Part shown: in pieces, positions 44,549-54,141 of the stretch | Layout of the letters: each line of letters opens with the position of its first letter | Position numbering within the stretch: position 1 is the stretch's first letter | Assembly: GCA_900473205.1 (NCBI GenBank) | Contig: UCLB01000027.1 | Location: 1-64,000, forward strand | Reading direction: 5' to 3' | Length of the DNA: 64,000 bases | Source of the DNA: Hyphomicrobiales bacterium | GTDB taxonomy: Bacteria > Pseudomonadota > Alphaproteobacteria > Rhizobiales > Rhizobiaceae | Notes under the pieces: generated by a model | The model's input: the letters and a program-made list of their open reading frames with translations, nothing else | Database searches by the model: none | Told to the model about the DNA's origin: nothing | Program-made: the position numbers and the translations under genes

Positions 44549-46837
44549 TCAGTAACCGGCGTTATAAGCCGCGATAGCCGCCATGTTGACGATGTCGCTG
44601 TCTTTGGCACCCATGGACGTGATCTGCACCGATTTGTCGAGGCCGACGAGGAGCGGGCCGATGACGGTGGCGCCGCCCAGTTCCTGCAACATCTTTGTCG
44701 AAATCGATGCCGAGTGAATGGCGGGCATGACCAGAACATTGGCCGCACCGGAGAGGCGCGTAAACGGATACTGGCTCTGCATCTTCTGATGATTGAGGGC
44801 AACATCCGCTGCCATCTCGCCGTCTACCTCGAAATTCACGTTTCTCTTGTCGAGAATACGCACGGCTTCGCGAACCTTGTCGGAACGCTCACCTACGGGG
44901 TGGCCGAAGGTGGAGTAGGCGAGCATGGCGACGCGCGGCTCGTAACCGAAGCGGCGCGCAAGGCCAGCAGCTTCCACGGCGATATCGGCAAGGTCTTCGG
45001 CGGAAGGCATGTCGTGAACCGCGGTATCGGCCACGAAGACGGTGCGGTTGCGCGAAACGACCAGCGAAACGCCGATGACGCGGTGCCCCGGTTTGGTGTT
45101 GATGCAGCGGCGAATATCTTCCAGCGCTGTGGAGTAGTTACGCGTCGTGCCGGTTACCACGGCATCCGCATCACCAAGCGCCACCATGCAGGCGGCAAAG
45201 TGGTTGCGGTCGTTGTGAACGAGACGCTGCACGTCGCGCAGCAGGAAGCCCTGGCGTTGCAAGCGCGCATAGAGGTAATCGATATAGGCATCGACGCGCT
45301 CCGACAGGCGGGCATTGGTGATCTTGATATTCGGGCGGTCGAGATCGATGCCCGCGCGCTCTGCATTGGCGCGGATGATATCGTCACGGCCCAGCAGGAT
45401 TGCCGTGCCAAGGCCCTGCGAAGTGAAGGATATGGCCGCGCGCATGACCTGTTCTTCTTCCGCCTCGGCAAAAACGACGCGCTTTGGCGAACGGCGCACA
45501 CGCTCGTAGAGGCGCTGCGTTGTGGATGCCATCGGGTCGCGGCGTGCGGAAAGTTCACGGGCATAAGCCTCGAGATCACTCAACTCGCGACGCGCCACGC
45601 CGGTTTCCATGGCGGCCTTGGCAACGGCAACCGGAATTGCCGAAATCAGACGCGGATCGAACGGAACGGGAATGATGTATTGCGGCCCAAAGCGAGGGCG
45701 CACGCCCTGATAGGCGGCGGCAACATCGTCAGGGACGTCTTCGCGAGCGAGATCAGCCAGCGCCTTGGCAGCAGCGATTTTCATCGCATCATTGATCTGG
45801 CTGGCGCGCACATCCAGCGCGCCGCGGAAGATGTAAGGAAAGCCGAGGACGTTGTTGACCTGGTTCGGATAGTCGGAGCGACCGGTCGCCATAATGGCAT
45901 CATCGCGAATGCGCGCGACCTCTTCCGGGGTTATTTCCGGATCCGGGTTGGCCATGGCAAAAATGATCGGCCGTGGGGCCATGGAGCGGATCATGTCTTC
46001 GGTGAAGGCGCCCTTCTGGGAAAGGCCGAACACCACATCCGCGCCCTTCATGGCTTCTGCCAGCGTGCGGTTATCGGTTTTCGCGGCGTGGGCGGATTTC
46101 CACTGGTTCATCCCCTCGCTACGGCCCTGATAGATAACGCCCTTGGTGTCGCACAGGGTGATGTTGGCAGGGTTAAAGCCCATGGCCTTGATCAGGTCCA
46201 TACAGGCGATGGCTGCGGCACCAGCACCGTTGCAGACGAGCTTTGTGGTGTTGAAATCGCGACCCGTGAGCGCAATGGCATTGATGAGGCCAGCAGCGGC
46301 GATGATGGCGGTGCCATGCTGGTCGTCATGGAAAACCGGAATGTCCATGATCTCGCGCAGGCGGCTTTCGATGATGAAGCATTCCGGTGCCTTGATGTCT
46401 TCAAGGTTGATGCCACCAAATGATGGACCGAGATAACGCACGCAGTTGATGAACTCGTCCGCATCCTCAGTGTCGACTTCCAGATCGATGGAATCCACAT
46501 CCGCAAAGCGCTTGAACAGAACGGACTTGCCTTCCATCACCGGCTTTGAGGCCAAGGCACCGAGATTGCCAAGGCCGAGAATGGCGGTTCCGTTGGAAAT
46601 GACGGCGACCATGTTGCCACGGGTGGTGTAGTCGTAAGCCGTATCCGGGTTTTCAGCGATTGCCTTGACCGGAACGGCGACGCCGGGGGAGTAGGCCAGC
46701 GAAAGGTCGCGCTGTGTGGCCATGGGCTTGGTCGGCGTGATTTCCAGCTTGCCGGGTCTGCCCTGAGAGTGAAAGTCCAGCGCTTCCTGATCTGTCACGG
46801 ACGTTTTGCCGCTCGTGGATTTCGCTTTGTCTGACAT
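44549..46837 (-). CDS. maeB: NADP-dependent malic enzyme with phosphotransacetylase-like C-domain
   Basis: A 762-residue malic enzyme (malate to pyruvate and CO2, NADP+ or NAD+). The N-terminal malic domain (about 15-155) contains [13 protein letters not shown] and [24 protein letters not shown]; the NAD-binding domain has [11 protein letters not shown] and [11 protein letters not shown]. The C-terminal third (about 430-760) is the PTA-like domain ([32 protein letters not shown]) typical of rhizobial DME/TME and acetyl-CoA-regulated; it lacks PTA activity in known relatives. ATG 46837 is chosen over an in-frame GTG at 46846, with AAGGTGGGGG before it. It supplies pyruvate during growth on C4 acids. 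Confidence 0.93.
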   Translation of the reverse strand: MSDKAKSTSGKTSVTDQEALDFHSQGRPGKLEITPTKPMATQRDLSLAYSPGVAVPVKAIAENPDTAYDYTTRGNMVAVISNGTAILGLGNLGALASKPVMEGKSVLFKRFADVDSIDLEVDTEDADEFINCVRYLGPSFGGINLEDIKAPECFIIESRLREIMDIPVFHDDQHGTAIIAAAGLINAIALTGRDFNTTKLVCNGAGAAAIACMDLIKAMGFNPANITLCDTKGVIYQGRSEGMNQWKSAHAAKTDNRTLAEAMKGADVVFGLSQKGAFTEDMIRSMAPRPIIFAMANPDPEITPEEVARIRDDAIMATGRSDYPNQVNNVLGFPYIFRGALDVRASQINDAMKIAAAKALADLAREDVPDDVAAAYQGVRPRFGPQYIIPVPFDPRLISAIPVAVAKAAMETGVARRELSDLEAYARELSARRDPMASTTQRLYERVRRSPKRVVFAEAEEEQVMRAAISFTSQGLGTAILLGRDDIIRANAERAGIDLDRPNIKITNARLSERVDAYIDYLYARLQRQGFLLRDVQRLVHNDRNHFAACMVALGDADAVVTGTTRNYSTALEDIRRCINTKPGHRVIGVSLVVSRNRTVFVADTAVHDMPSAEDLADIAVEAAGLARRFGYEPRVAMLAYSTFGHPVGERSDKVREAVRILDKRNVNFEVDGEMAADVALNHQKMQSQYPFTRLSGAANVLVMPAIHSASISTKMLQELGGATVIGPLLVGLDKSVQITSMGAKDSDIVNMAAIAAYNAGY

Positions 46838-47162
46838 GGCCCCCACCTTTTCTCGTGAATTACAAAATGGTGGTCGTTGTTATTGTATTTTCCATGAGGC
46901 TGCCAGCACTGAGTGCCATCAGCGGCGATAAATCGAAACATACATAGGTTGGGCGAACGCTTCAATCGATTAGCTGGTCTCAAAATTTCGGAACCGCAAC
47001 CCGGTATGGTCGTTGGTGAACTGGCTGGGTCGGGCGCAATCGGCAAATCGATGCAGGAAATGGTTGCGATCTTCGCACCACACGACCTTGGCATTCGTGT
47101 TCACACATGTTTTGCTGGCAGCCGTTAAAGAGTGATGAGTTTGAATTGGAAAGGTAGTTTCA
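46838..47162. other. Divergent maeB/manC intergenic region
   Basis: About 325 bases between divergent genes, holding both promoters. No clear inverted repeat or coding sequence was found. A short open frame at 46913-47128 lacks a Shine-Dalgarno site and family likeness. Confidence 0.4.
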
Positions 47163-48593
47163 GTGAACGGACAAATTCGGAAGATTATCCCGGTACTTCT
47201 GGCAGGCGGAGCGGGATCGAGATTGTGGCCGGTATCACGCGATCAATTGCCCAAACAGTTTCAGCCCCTCGTCGGACATCTCTCCACCTATCAGCAGACA
47301 TTGCAGCGCGTGAGCGACAAGGCGCTTTATGATGAGCCGCTGGTCATCACCAATGAAGACTTCCGTTTCTTTGCCCGCAGGCAGGCGGAAGAAATCGATC
47401 TCTCTGCAACGGTCGTACTCGAGCCCGCCCGCCGTGACAGCGCAGCCGCCATGGCCGCCGCTGCCGTGCTGGCCGAACGCCGGGAGCCGGGGTCTCTGGT
47501 TCTGGCGCTCGCAGCCGACCATGTGGTTCTGGATAATGACAAGTTTTCGGATGCCGTCAGGCTCGGTGCAGAAGCGGCGGAGGAGGGCAATATCGTCGTC
47601 TTCGGTCTCACGCCGACGGAACCCAGAACCTCTTATGGCTACATCAATCCAGGCGAGCCCATCAACGGGAATGAAGACCTGTGTGTGGTCGAAGCCTTCG
47701 TGGAGAAGCCGGATGAAGAGACGGCCATTTCCTATGTGGAAAAAGGCTATCTCTGGAATTCAGGCAACTTCCTCTTCCGCTCCGATGTGATGATCGCCGA
47801 ACTGAAAGCCTATGTTCCCGATGTTCTCGACGCCGTCACTCGCTCGGTGGATGAGCATGAGAACGACCTCGGCTTTGTGCGACTGCACAAGGAGAGCTTC
47901 GAGGAGTCTCCGAAGAATTCTATCGATTATGCGGTCATCGAGAACACCAAGCGCATGGCCGTGGTCCGAGGCCATTTTCGCTGGTCGGATATCGGCAGCT
48001 GGGATGCGATCTGGGAGATTGCCGACAAGCAGGAGAATGGCAATGCGGTCGAGGGGCAAGGCATTTTCGTTGATTCAGAAGGGTGCCTCATCCATTCAAG
48101 CAGCATTCTAACGACCGTAGTCGGTGCCAAGGATTTGGTGGTTGTAGCGACGAAAGACGCCGTTCTAGTGACGCCGAAAGATCGGGTGCAGAGTGTCAAA
48201 GGTCTGGTCGAGTCCCTGAAAGACAGCGATCATGTGCGCAAGACGGAAATCCATCGACGCGCCTATCGCCCGTGGGGCCACATCGAGCAGACCGATTCCG
48301 GCCCGCGTTACCGCGTCAGCCACCTCAAGGTGGAGCCAGGCCACAGAATATCTCTGCAGCAGCATTACCACCGCTCCGAACACTGGATCATCGTGCGCGG
48401 TACGGCGACGGTGACCATCGGTGAAGAGACGCGCCTGCTGACGGAAAACGAGTCGATCTACATCCCACTCGGCAAGCCGCACCGCCTTGCCAATGACGGC
48501 CAGATTCCGCTGGAACTCATCGAAATCCAGACCGGCTCGTATTTTGGTGAGGATGACATCAGACGCTTGCAGGATGATTACAAGCGCGAGTGA
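47163..48593 (+). CDS. manC: Mannose-1-phosphate guanylyltransferase / mannose-6-phosphate isomerase
   Basis: A 476-residue type II bifunctional enzyme. The N-terminal pyrophosphorylase (about 8-290) has PVLLAGGAGSRLWPVSRDQ (the nucleotide-binding signature) and VEKPDEE; it makes GDP-mannose. The C-terminal cupin (about 355-470) carries HYHRSEHWIIVRG, zinc ligands for fructose-6-phosphate isomerisation, and GKPHRLAN. The start is a GTG (47163) with AAAGGT 9 bases upstream. Product feeds fucose, mannan or lipopolysaccharide synthesis; it is not part of succinoglycan assembly. A perfect hairpin follows. Confidence 0.92.
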   Translation: MNGQIRKIIPVLLAGGAGSRLWPVSRDQLPKQFQPLVGHLSTYQQTLQRVSDKALYDEPLVITNEDFRFFARRQAEEIDLSATVVLEPARRDSAAAMAAAAVLAERREPGSLVLALAADHVVLDNDKFSDAVRLGAEAAEEGNIVVFGLTPTEPRTSYGYINPGEPINGNEDLCVVEAFVEKPDEETAISYVEKGYLWNSGNFLFRSDVMIAELKAYVPDVLDAVTRSVDEHENDLGFVRLHKESFEESPKNSIDYAVIENTKRMAVVRGHFRWSDIGSWDAIWEIADKQENGNAVEGQGIFVDSEGCLIHSSSILTTVVGAKDLVVVATKDAVLVTPKDRVQSVKGLVESLKDSDHVRKTEIHRRAYRPWGHIEQTDSGPRYRVSHLKVEPGHRISLQQHYHRSEHWIIVRGTATVTIGEETRLLTENESIYIPLGKPHRLANDGQIPLELIEIQTGSYFGEDDIRRLQDDYKRE

Positions 48594-48605
48594 TATGTTT
48601 GGCGA

Positions 48606-48632
48606 TCAGGGTCTGATTGTTTCAGACCCTGA
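48606..48632 (+). terminator. Hairpin after manC
   Basis: TCAGGGTCTGA and TCAGACCCTGA form a perfect 11-base stem with a TTGTT loop, 12 bases after the stop. There is only a short T-rich tail (CATTTG). Confidence 0.6.
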
Positions 48633-48674
48633 CATTTGCCGCAGATGCAGTCCGGTGGCTACATTTCCTGATTG

Positions 48675-49277
48675 TCAGGCCACGAGTTTTTCACCGCTCA
48701 GGTGGCGTTCCAGAAATGGCAGGCTGTCCTGCCCCCAGTAAAGCTCACCCTCGTAACGGAATGTCGGTAGTCCGAACACGCCGGCATCCTTGGCTGTGTG
48801 GTAGTTCGCCGCCCATTGGGCTTTGACGTCGCTTGCTAACGCGTGTTCAGCCAGTTCTTTTCCGTTGAGACCGACAGCATCGGCAATGGCGATGTGAACC
48901 TCCGGATTGCCGATATCGCGTCCTTCGCTCCAGGATGCGTGTTGAAGGGCAGAGGCCAGTGTCGCCCAGTCCTCGCCTCTCAAGGCTGCGGCGATGACGA
49001 GATAACCTGCCGGTGTCGGGTCCGAAAGCGCAGCGCGATTGTCGAAGTTCAGCACTTTGCCGCGGAGCGCTGCCCAACGCTTGAGATCCTTGGTCCAGTA
49101 GGCGCGGCGGGCATCCGGGCGGTTACGGGAATAAATCCCGCCATTTTCTTCAATCAGTGGAATGACGTAGGGCTTGATCTCGACATCGAAACGCTCTGCA
49201 AGATCGCGAAAGGCATCAAAGCCGATGTAGGCCCAGGGCGAGCCGATGCCGAAGAAATAATCGATGGTTTTCGTCAT
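48675..49277 (-). CDS. 2-hydroxychromene-2-carboxylate isomerase-like protein (DsbA family)
   Basis: A 200-residue thioredoxin-fold protein of the DsbA/HCCA-isomerase group, related to kappa glutathione transferases. The conserved site is YFFGIGSPWAYIGF, in which Ser replaces the catalytic Cys and binds glutathione in HCCA isomerases. LPTFRYEGELYWGQDSLPFLE is the C-terminal cis-Pro and substrate-side block. True HCCA isomerases act in naphthalene breakdown; here the operon partners suggest a different glutathione-dependent isomerase. ATG 49277 has AGGAC upstream. Last gene of the run. Confidence 0.85.
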   Translation of the reverse strand: MTKTIDYFFGIGSPWAYIGFDAFRDLAERFDVEIKPYVIPLIEENGGIYSRNRPDARRAYWTKDLKRWAALRGKVLNFDNRAALSDPTPAGYLVIAAALRGEDWATLASALQHASWSEGRDIGNPEVHIAIADAVGLNGKELAEHALASDVKAQWAANYHTAKDAGVFGLPTFRYEGELYWGQDSLPFLERHLSGEKLVA

Positions 49278-49291
49278 TGATGTGTCCTGAA

Positions 49292-50311
49292 TTATAGCGC
49301 GGCGAGTTTTGAGGGCGGCTCTTGGAGAGCGGTTTTCGGCAAAACATCTGCAATATCGATGGATCCCGGTGCCGATCCTGAGCGGGCCAAGCTGGCTGCT
49401 GCCTGCTGGATTGCCCTGTTGAACGGCGTTTCGATGCCATGCAGGCGCCCGAGTCTGACGATTTCGCCATTGAGGTAATCCACCTCGCTGGAGCTTCCGC
49501 GGCTGAAGCTCTGCCAGGTCGATTGCTGGCCGCGTTTTACACCGCTGTTGTCGGCAATGCGCCAACCGTCCAGACTTATCTTCCGCTCAGTGGCTTGCGC
49601 GGGGTCGAAACCGGCGGCCTTCAGCACGCGCGCCGCTTCCTGGCTGAGATCGTCACCCGCCTGTTGCAGTTGCTCCGGTGTCCCGGCAAAAAGCTCCACC
49701 GCATTGCGCACATTGTGAAGCAGCTTCGCCGCTTTCCAGCGACGGATATCATCGCGCGGTTCGGCCAGATAGTTGGCTGCTGTCAGATCAGCCGTGATCT
49801 CATCGGCAATGGCATCCCTTCCGCTCGGATATCGGCCAAGCGTGAGCGCACCAACCTGCGGGTCGCCCGCGACGGATACTTTTCCCGTCTCTAAGAAAAG
49901 CGCAGGCGTGAGAATGCTGGCCGCATAGACATTCTGGAATCGTCTGAGCGTTATGTCTTCCGAGGAAAGCCCGTTCTGGAAGGTCACGATGGGCAGGTCG
50001 GAGGAGGTTTCGGTGGTGCTGTCTTCCAGCGGCAGTTCAGCCCAGTCCCGGGTCGCCTCTTCCACATCCTGCGTTTTGACGGTCAGTAGAAGGATGTCGC
50101 TTTTGCGCAGTATCGGCGGTTCGCTGACATCGAACGTATTGAGGCGAATGGTCTGCGCGCCGCTTGGGCGGCGATATTCCAGGCCATGTTCCAGAATATG
50201 TTTGATCTGACGACCCCTGCCAACTAGCGCATAGTCGATGCCCGCCCGCTGAAATTCAGCGGCAAGGCTTGCTCCGACGGCGCCCGCCCCGATGATGATG
50301 TAACGCGTCAT
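49292..50311 (-). CDS. Ketopantoate reductase-like oxidoreductase (PanE/ApbA family)
   Basis: A 339-residue NADPH-dependent dehydrogenase. The N-terminal Rossmann motif is YIIGAGAVGASLAAEFQ; ILLLTVKTQDVEEA and IVTFQNGLSSEDIT are the family blocks. The C-terminal helical domain has WKAAKLLHNVRNAVELFAG with the Lys and Asn residues of the active site region. Genuine PanE makes pantoate, but no panB or panC is nearby; in this operon it may reduce a 2-keto acid made upstream. It lies 14 bases before the isomerase gene. Confidence 0.82.
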   Translation of the reverse strand: MTRYIIIGAGAVGASLAAEFQRAGIDYALVGRGRQIKHILEHGLEYRRPSGAQTIRLNTFDVSEPPILRKSDILLLTVKTQDVEEATRDWAELPLEDSTTETSSDLPIVTFQNGLSSEDITLRRFQNVYAASILTPALFLETGKVSVAGDPQVGALTLGRYPSGRDAIADEITADLTAANYLAEPRDDIRRWKAAKLLHNVRNAVELFAGTPEQLQQAGDDLSQEAARVLKAAGFDPAQATERKISLDGWRIADNSGVKRGQQSTWQSFSRGSSSEVDYLNGEIVRLGRLHGIETPFNRAIQQAAASLARSGSAPGSIDIADVLPKTALQEPPSKLAAL

Positions 50312-50330
50312 GCCTGTCCCTCTTGAACCT

Positions 50331-51563
50331 TCAACCAGCTTTGCGGATCGGGTCTGAGCTAATGGTTTCCGCCCGGGGATTCAATGTCGCTGGCGTCGGT
50401 GCCGGTGCTCCCCGTTGCAGGGCAGCGCGGCCTAGCATTGCGACGGACGTATCTTCCTGCGGTGCGTGCACCAAAACCGACTGAATGTCGCGGAAGTTCC
50501 GTTCCAGACCAAGATCGGCACCGAGACCCGGATTGCCGAGTGCGCCGACTGCGATCTGCACAGCCTCTTTCAACTGCCGTCCGGCCAGCAAGCGTGACCG
50601 GATCATTTTTTCACCGTCCGCCAACCCATGGTTCAGGCCATCGAAAATGATCTGGCGCGCGCCGGAAACGAGAAGATCGATCTCACCGGCCAGATTGATG
50701 AAGCGCTCCGTGCGGGCAACGGGATAGCCTAGATTGGCCGGTACACGCTCATGGGCGAAGCGGATGAAATTGTCTCGCGCCGCTTCTGCCACGCCGAGAT
50801 AAATGGCCGTTAGAGCAAGTGTCATACCGGCATGGGCGAGATTGTCCTGCGTGCCCGATGAGATATCGGTGAGATCGATGACGTCTTCATGCGGGATTTC
50901 AACCGCATCGAATTCGACGTCATGCGAGCCGCTGGCGCGCATGCCAAGGCTGTTCCAGTTCTGGATGATATTGATGCCCCGGCTGTCGGCAGGAACGACG
51001 AAGGTGCCGACGCGCTGGGGCGTTTCATCCGTGGTCGCCCAAACCAGAAAGTATGTCAGACCGAGCGCGCCAGTCACGAAGCGCTTGCGCCCGCTGATCG
51101 ACCATCCGTTGCCTGTTCGACGCGCAAGTGTCGAAGGCAGACCGCCACGGGCAGGGGAGCCTAGTTCCGGCTCCACACGGGCGGCGTTGAGCAGCACGGG
51201 ACGGGTTTTTGTTTCCTCGAGAATACGGCGATAGAGTGCTTGTGGCCAGCGGTTGCGGCTGGCTTCACCGAGATGGGTGTATAGCGTCATGGCAGTGATG
51301 AGGGCCACTGAGGGATCGCCGCGACCCAATGCCGCCAGAACATGTGCCGTATCGACAAGCGTTTCGCCTCTACCGCCAAAGGCTGCGCCTACGGTGCCGC
51401 TCAGAAAGCCGCCCGCATGCACGGCGCGAATGCCGGTCCATGGGAATTGATCGCCTCTGTCGGCTTCCGGTGCCGCTTTTGCGACGATATCCGCGACCTT
51501 GTCCAACTCTGCATTGTCGTGTGGCACGTTGATCCTGCTTTCTGATCTTCGGACAGGAAACAT
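50331..51563 (-). CDS. Acyl-CoA dehydrogenase-fold flavoprotein (SfnB/DszC-like)
   Basis: A 410-residue protein of the acyl-CoA dehydrogenase superfamily. The N-terminal helices are followed by a beta domain with ASGSHDVEFDAVEIPHEDV and a C-terminal four-helix part. The usual catalytic Glu is not evident in the region where it should be, as in the FMNH2-dependent monooxygenases (DszC, SfnB) that use this fold. ATG supported by GGAG about 7 bases upstream. Its 19-base spacing to the next gene and an LLM monooxygenase upstream suggest a two-component flavin oxygenase in organosulfur use. No flavin reductase gene is in the window. Confidence 0.82.
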   Translation of the reverse strand: MFPVRRSESRINVPHDNAELDKVADIVAKAAPEADRGDQFPWTGIRAVHAGGFLSGTVGAAFGGRGETLVDTAHVLAALGRGDPSVALITAMTLYTHLGEASRNRWPQALYRRILEETKTRPVLLNAARVEPELGSPARGGLPSTLARRTGNGWSISGRKRFVTGALGLTYFLVWATTDETPQRVGTFVVPADSRGINIIQNWNSLGMRASGSHDVEFDAVEIPHEDVIDLTDISSGTQDNLAHAGMTLALTAIYLGVAEAARDNFIRFAHERVPANLGYPVARTERFINLAGEIDLLVSGARQIIFDGLNHGLADGEKMIRSRLLAGRQLKEAVQIAVGALGNPGLGADLGLERNFRDIQSVLVHAPQEDTSVAMLGRAALQRGAPAPTPATLNPRAETISSDPIRKAG

Positions 51564-51649
51564 CCGGCCGCTCCATTTTTAGGCGCGGCGTTGAATCGTC
51601 TGTGTAGAAATGGCCCGCTGCTTGTCAGGAAACAGCGGGCGTCGACGCA

Positions 51650-52747
51650 TCAGGCGACCTTGCGTTTGCCTTCTCGTTCCTCAAGGCCTTCTCTCACAAG
51701 CGGCAGGACATAACGACCATAGTCTATGGCATCGTTGTAATTGTCGTATCCGCGAATAGAGATCAGATCGGCACCGAGATCTACATAGTCGAGGATGGAA
51801 TCGGCAATCGTCTGTGGGGAACCAACAAGCGCTGTCGATGCGCCGCTGGCATTGGTGGCGGTAACGGTCGGGTACCACAGTGCACGGTCATGCACGTCGC
51901 CACGCGCCGCAATCTGCAACAGTCGTTGCGAACCGACATTGGCCGGTGCAGGTGCGGCTGGCGGTGCCTTGCCCAATCCTTTTTCGCGGTTGGCATTCAG
52001 CGCTTCCAGAACACGGTGCGCCTTGGCCCAGGCCAGATCGTCCGTTTCGGCCACGATAGGACGGAAGGTCACCCAGATGCGCGGGCGGTCCGTTCGCCCG
52101 GCCTTCCTAGCTTCGCCGTAGATGCGGTCGATCTGTTCTTTCGTCTCCGCAAGCGGCTCGCCCCAGAGGCCGAAAATATCCGCCAGCGATCCACCGATAC
52201 GATAGGCCGCGTCGGACGATCCGCCAACCGAGACAGGGATCGTGCCATGGGTTGGACGCACGGCATTGCGGAACTGTTTGAACTGGTAGTGCGTGCCATC
52301 GAAATCGAATGGCTCACTGCTGGCCCAGGCCTGACGCAGAATGCGGATATATTCTTCCAGCCGCTCATAGCGCTGTTCCTTGGTCAGGAAATCGCCTTCA
52401 CGCGCCTGCTCCTGATCGCTGCCGCCTGCGATGAAGTGAACCACCACACGCCCACCGCTCAGCTGATCCAGCGTCGCCAGAGCCTTGGCGGCGACGGTCG
52501 GGTAAATCGTGTTTGGGCGCAACGCGATGATGATTTTGATGTTTTTCGTATGGGCCGCAATCGTCGCGCCAATGGTGAAGGGATCGTGCGATGACGATCC
52601 ATAGGGCACGAGCGTATAGTTGAAGCCGTAATCATCCAGCGATCGGGCGTAGCGCACGAGAAAAGCCGGATCGATAGACGGGTCGGGGATCGGATCGAGT
52701 TCCGTGGATGGATTTGTAAAGGTAACGCTTATGAATTCCGTCGTCAT
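51650..52747 (-). CDS. LLM-class flavin-dependent monooxygenase (SsuD-like)
   Basis: A 365-residue TIM-barrel enzyme using FMNH2 and oxygen. Family blocks: DDYGFNYTLVPYGSSSHDPF, VVVHFIAGGSDQEQAREGDF, LTKEQRYERLEEYIRILRQAW (the SsuD family insertion region) and VSVGGSSDAAYRIGG. It is close to alkanesulfonate monooxygenase, which releases sulfite from organosulfonates, but sulfonate specificity is inferred. ATG 52747 follows GAGGACAGGGC; an in-frame codon at 52906 is too far upstream. First gene of the four-gene operon. Confidence 0.86.
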   Translation of the reverse strand: MTTEFISVTFTNPSTELDPIPDPSIDPAFLVRYARSLDDYGFNYTLVPYGSSSHDPFTIGATIAAHTKNIKIIIALRPNTIYPTVAAKALATLDQLSGGRVVVHFIAGGSDQEQAREGDFLTKEQRYERLEEYIRILRQAWASSEPFDFDGTHYQFKQFRNAVRPTHGTIPVSVGGSSDAAYRIGGSLADIFGLWGEPLAETKEQIDRIYGEARKAGRTDRPRIWVTFRPIVAETDDLAWAKAHRVLEALNANREKGLGKAPPAAPAPANVGSQRLLQIAARGDVHDRALWYPTVTATNASGASTALVGSPQTIADSILDYVDLGADLISIRGYDNYNDAIDYGRYVLPLVREGLEEREGKRKVA

Positions 52748-53120
52748 GCCCTGTCCTCGCGGCTGATATTCGAAGAATGCCCAGAACCTAAGACCGGATA
52801 CCCGTGTGAGAAAGACAGACTGTTCTTTGTCTATAGAAATAATAGAAATAAAATTCCAATCCGGCCAGGCATGATGAAAGCGTGCCGACGAGAGACTTTT
52901 GCTCATTTAAGGACGTGCAGAGCGCCATAACTTTCGCGCCCTAACTGCACCTCAATGGGCTTTTAGCTCGTGAACCAGTTCTTAACCCAATGGCAGAGTT
53001 TGGTTGAGTGGCAGGTGCAGTGGATCGTTTTTCAGGAACAAACGTTAACGCTGCGCCATTCATTATCCGAAAAGGGCAAACGGGCTGCTGCGGGTCAAGA
53101 ATCAAACAGGAGAAAACAAA
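52748..53120. other. Divergent LLM operon / DUF992 promoter region
   Basis: About 370 bases without a gene. The stretch 52820-52860 is AT-rich with the direct repeat-like TAGAAATA (twice, 52842-52855), reminiscent of sulfur-responsive promoters, but no known binding site is proved. The 53070-53115 part contains the DUF992 leader (CAGGAGAAAACAAA). Confidence 0.45.
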
Positions 53121-53654
53121 ATGAAAAAAGCTTTTGCCGTAACCTTCGCCGCAATGACGCTGGGCCTCGGTGGCACCGCAAGCGCAATCGCTGCGGACCT
53201 CGCAACCTATCCCGAAGCGACATATCAGGACCAGGATGACCGCAATGGTGTCAAGATCGGTTACCTGACCTGCGACGTTGGTGGTGGCGTTGGTTATGTT
53301 ATTGGCTCTGCCAAGGAACTTGATTGCACATTCCAGTCGACAATGGGCGCTCGCCGCACCGACCATTACAGCGGTGCGATCCGCAAGATGGGCGTAGACC
53401 TAGGCTTCACCACGCAGGGTCGCCTCGTTTGGGCCGTCTTCGCTCCGACTGCCGGTTACCACAAGGGCTCGCTCGGTGGCCTCTATCAGGGTGCTACAGC
53501 TGAAGCCACGGTCGGTCTCGGCGTTGGCGCAAACGTTCTGGTTGGCGGAACAGCCGGTTCCATCCAGCTTCAGACTGTCAGCGTCACAGGCCAGGTTGGT
53601 CTGAACCTTGCTGCAACGGGCACATCGGTCACGTTGAACCCAATCAACGGCTAA
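53121..53654 (+). CDS. DUF992 family exported protein
   Basis: A 177-residue secreted protein. Signal peptide MKKAFAVTFAAMTLGLGGTASAIAA, cleaved before DLAT. The mature part has the DUF992 signature GYLTCDVGGGVGYVIGSAKEL with two Cys (LTCDV and ELDCTF), and a Gly-rich repeat-like second half (GLGVGANVLVGGTAGS). AGGAG lies 8 bases before ATG. The family is common in rhizobia and of unknown role, probably periplasmic or outer-membrane located. Confidence 0.88.
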   Translation: MKKAFAVTFAAMTLGLGGTASAIAADLATYPEATYQDQDDRNGVKIGYLTCDVGGGVGYVIGSAKELDCTFQSTMGARRTDHYSGAIRKMGVDLGFTTQGRLVWAVFAPTAGYHKGSLGGLYQGATAEATVGLGVGANVLVGGTAGSIQLQTVSVTGQVGLNLAATGTSVTLNPING

Positions 53655-53685
53655 ATGCGCTACGTCAATCTGACGCATCAACACC

Positions 53686-53722
53686 ACGCCCTTCTCGTCG
53701 TATAGACGGGGAGGGCGTTTTT
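53686..53722 (+). terminator. Rho-independent terminator after the DUF992 gene
   Basis: ACGCCCTTCTCGTC pairs with GACGGGGAGGGCGT (two G-T pairs) around a GTATA loop, followed by TTTTTATTT. It ends 24 bases before the cytochrome gene. Confidence 0.88.
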
Positions 53723-53745
53723 ATTTGGCATAAGGATAATGCAGG

Positions 53746-54138
53746 ATGACGAGAAAGCTGGGTTTGCTGACGGGCATCTGTCTCCTTCTGTCCATGTCCA
53801 CCCTATGGGCGGATGGCGATCCAGAGCGCGGTGAACGCGCTTTCAGCAAATGTTCCGCCTGTCACAGTATCGAGAACCCTCGTACCCGCATGGGGCCGCA
53901 TCTCATGGGCGTCGTCGGCAGACCGGCAGGCTCCGTCGTGGACTATAATTATTCACAGGCGATGAAGGATGCTGGTGCTGGCGGTCTGGTCTGGAACGAC
54001 GAGAAGCTTCATGCCTTTCTGTCCAGCCCGAAAAAGACGGTTCCCGGCACTTCCATGCGCTTCTTTGGTCTCTGGAGCGACAGCGAGATCGATGATCTCA
54101 TAGCCTATCTGAAAACGGTGCCTTTGCCGCCGCAGTGA
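53746..54138 (+). CDS. Periplasmic cytochrome c (class I, c2-like)
   Basis: A 130-residue exported class I cytochrome c. Signal peptide MTRKLGLLTGICLLLSMSTLWA. The heme is attached by CSACH and Met in VPGTSMRFFG is the likely sixth ligand; the NYSQAMK and WNDEKLHAFL helices are typical of c2/c550. It carries electrons in the periplasm, for example between bc1 complex and oxidase or to a dehydrogenase. It is a single gene ending 3 bases before the convergent recX. Confidence 0.92.
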   Translation: MTRKLGLLTGICLLLSMSTLWADGDPERGERAFSKCSACHSIENPRTRMGPHLMGVVGRPAGSVVDYNYSQAMKDAGAGGLVWNDEKLHAFLSSPKKTVPGTSMRFFGLWSDSEIDDLIAYLKTVPLPPQ

Positions 54139-54141
54139 TCG

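Noticed and set aside
44714-46423. 569-residue open frame antisense to the malic enzyme gene
   Set aside because: It mirrors a GC-rich real gene, has no family likeness and no ribosome site; the malic enzyme reads through with all motifs.
46913-47128. 71-codon open frame between maeB and manC
   Set aside because: Poor start context and composition unlike its neighbours; likely chance.
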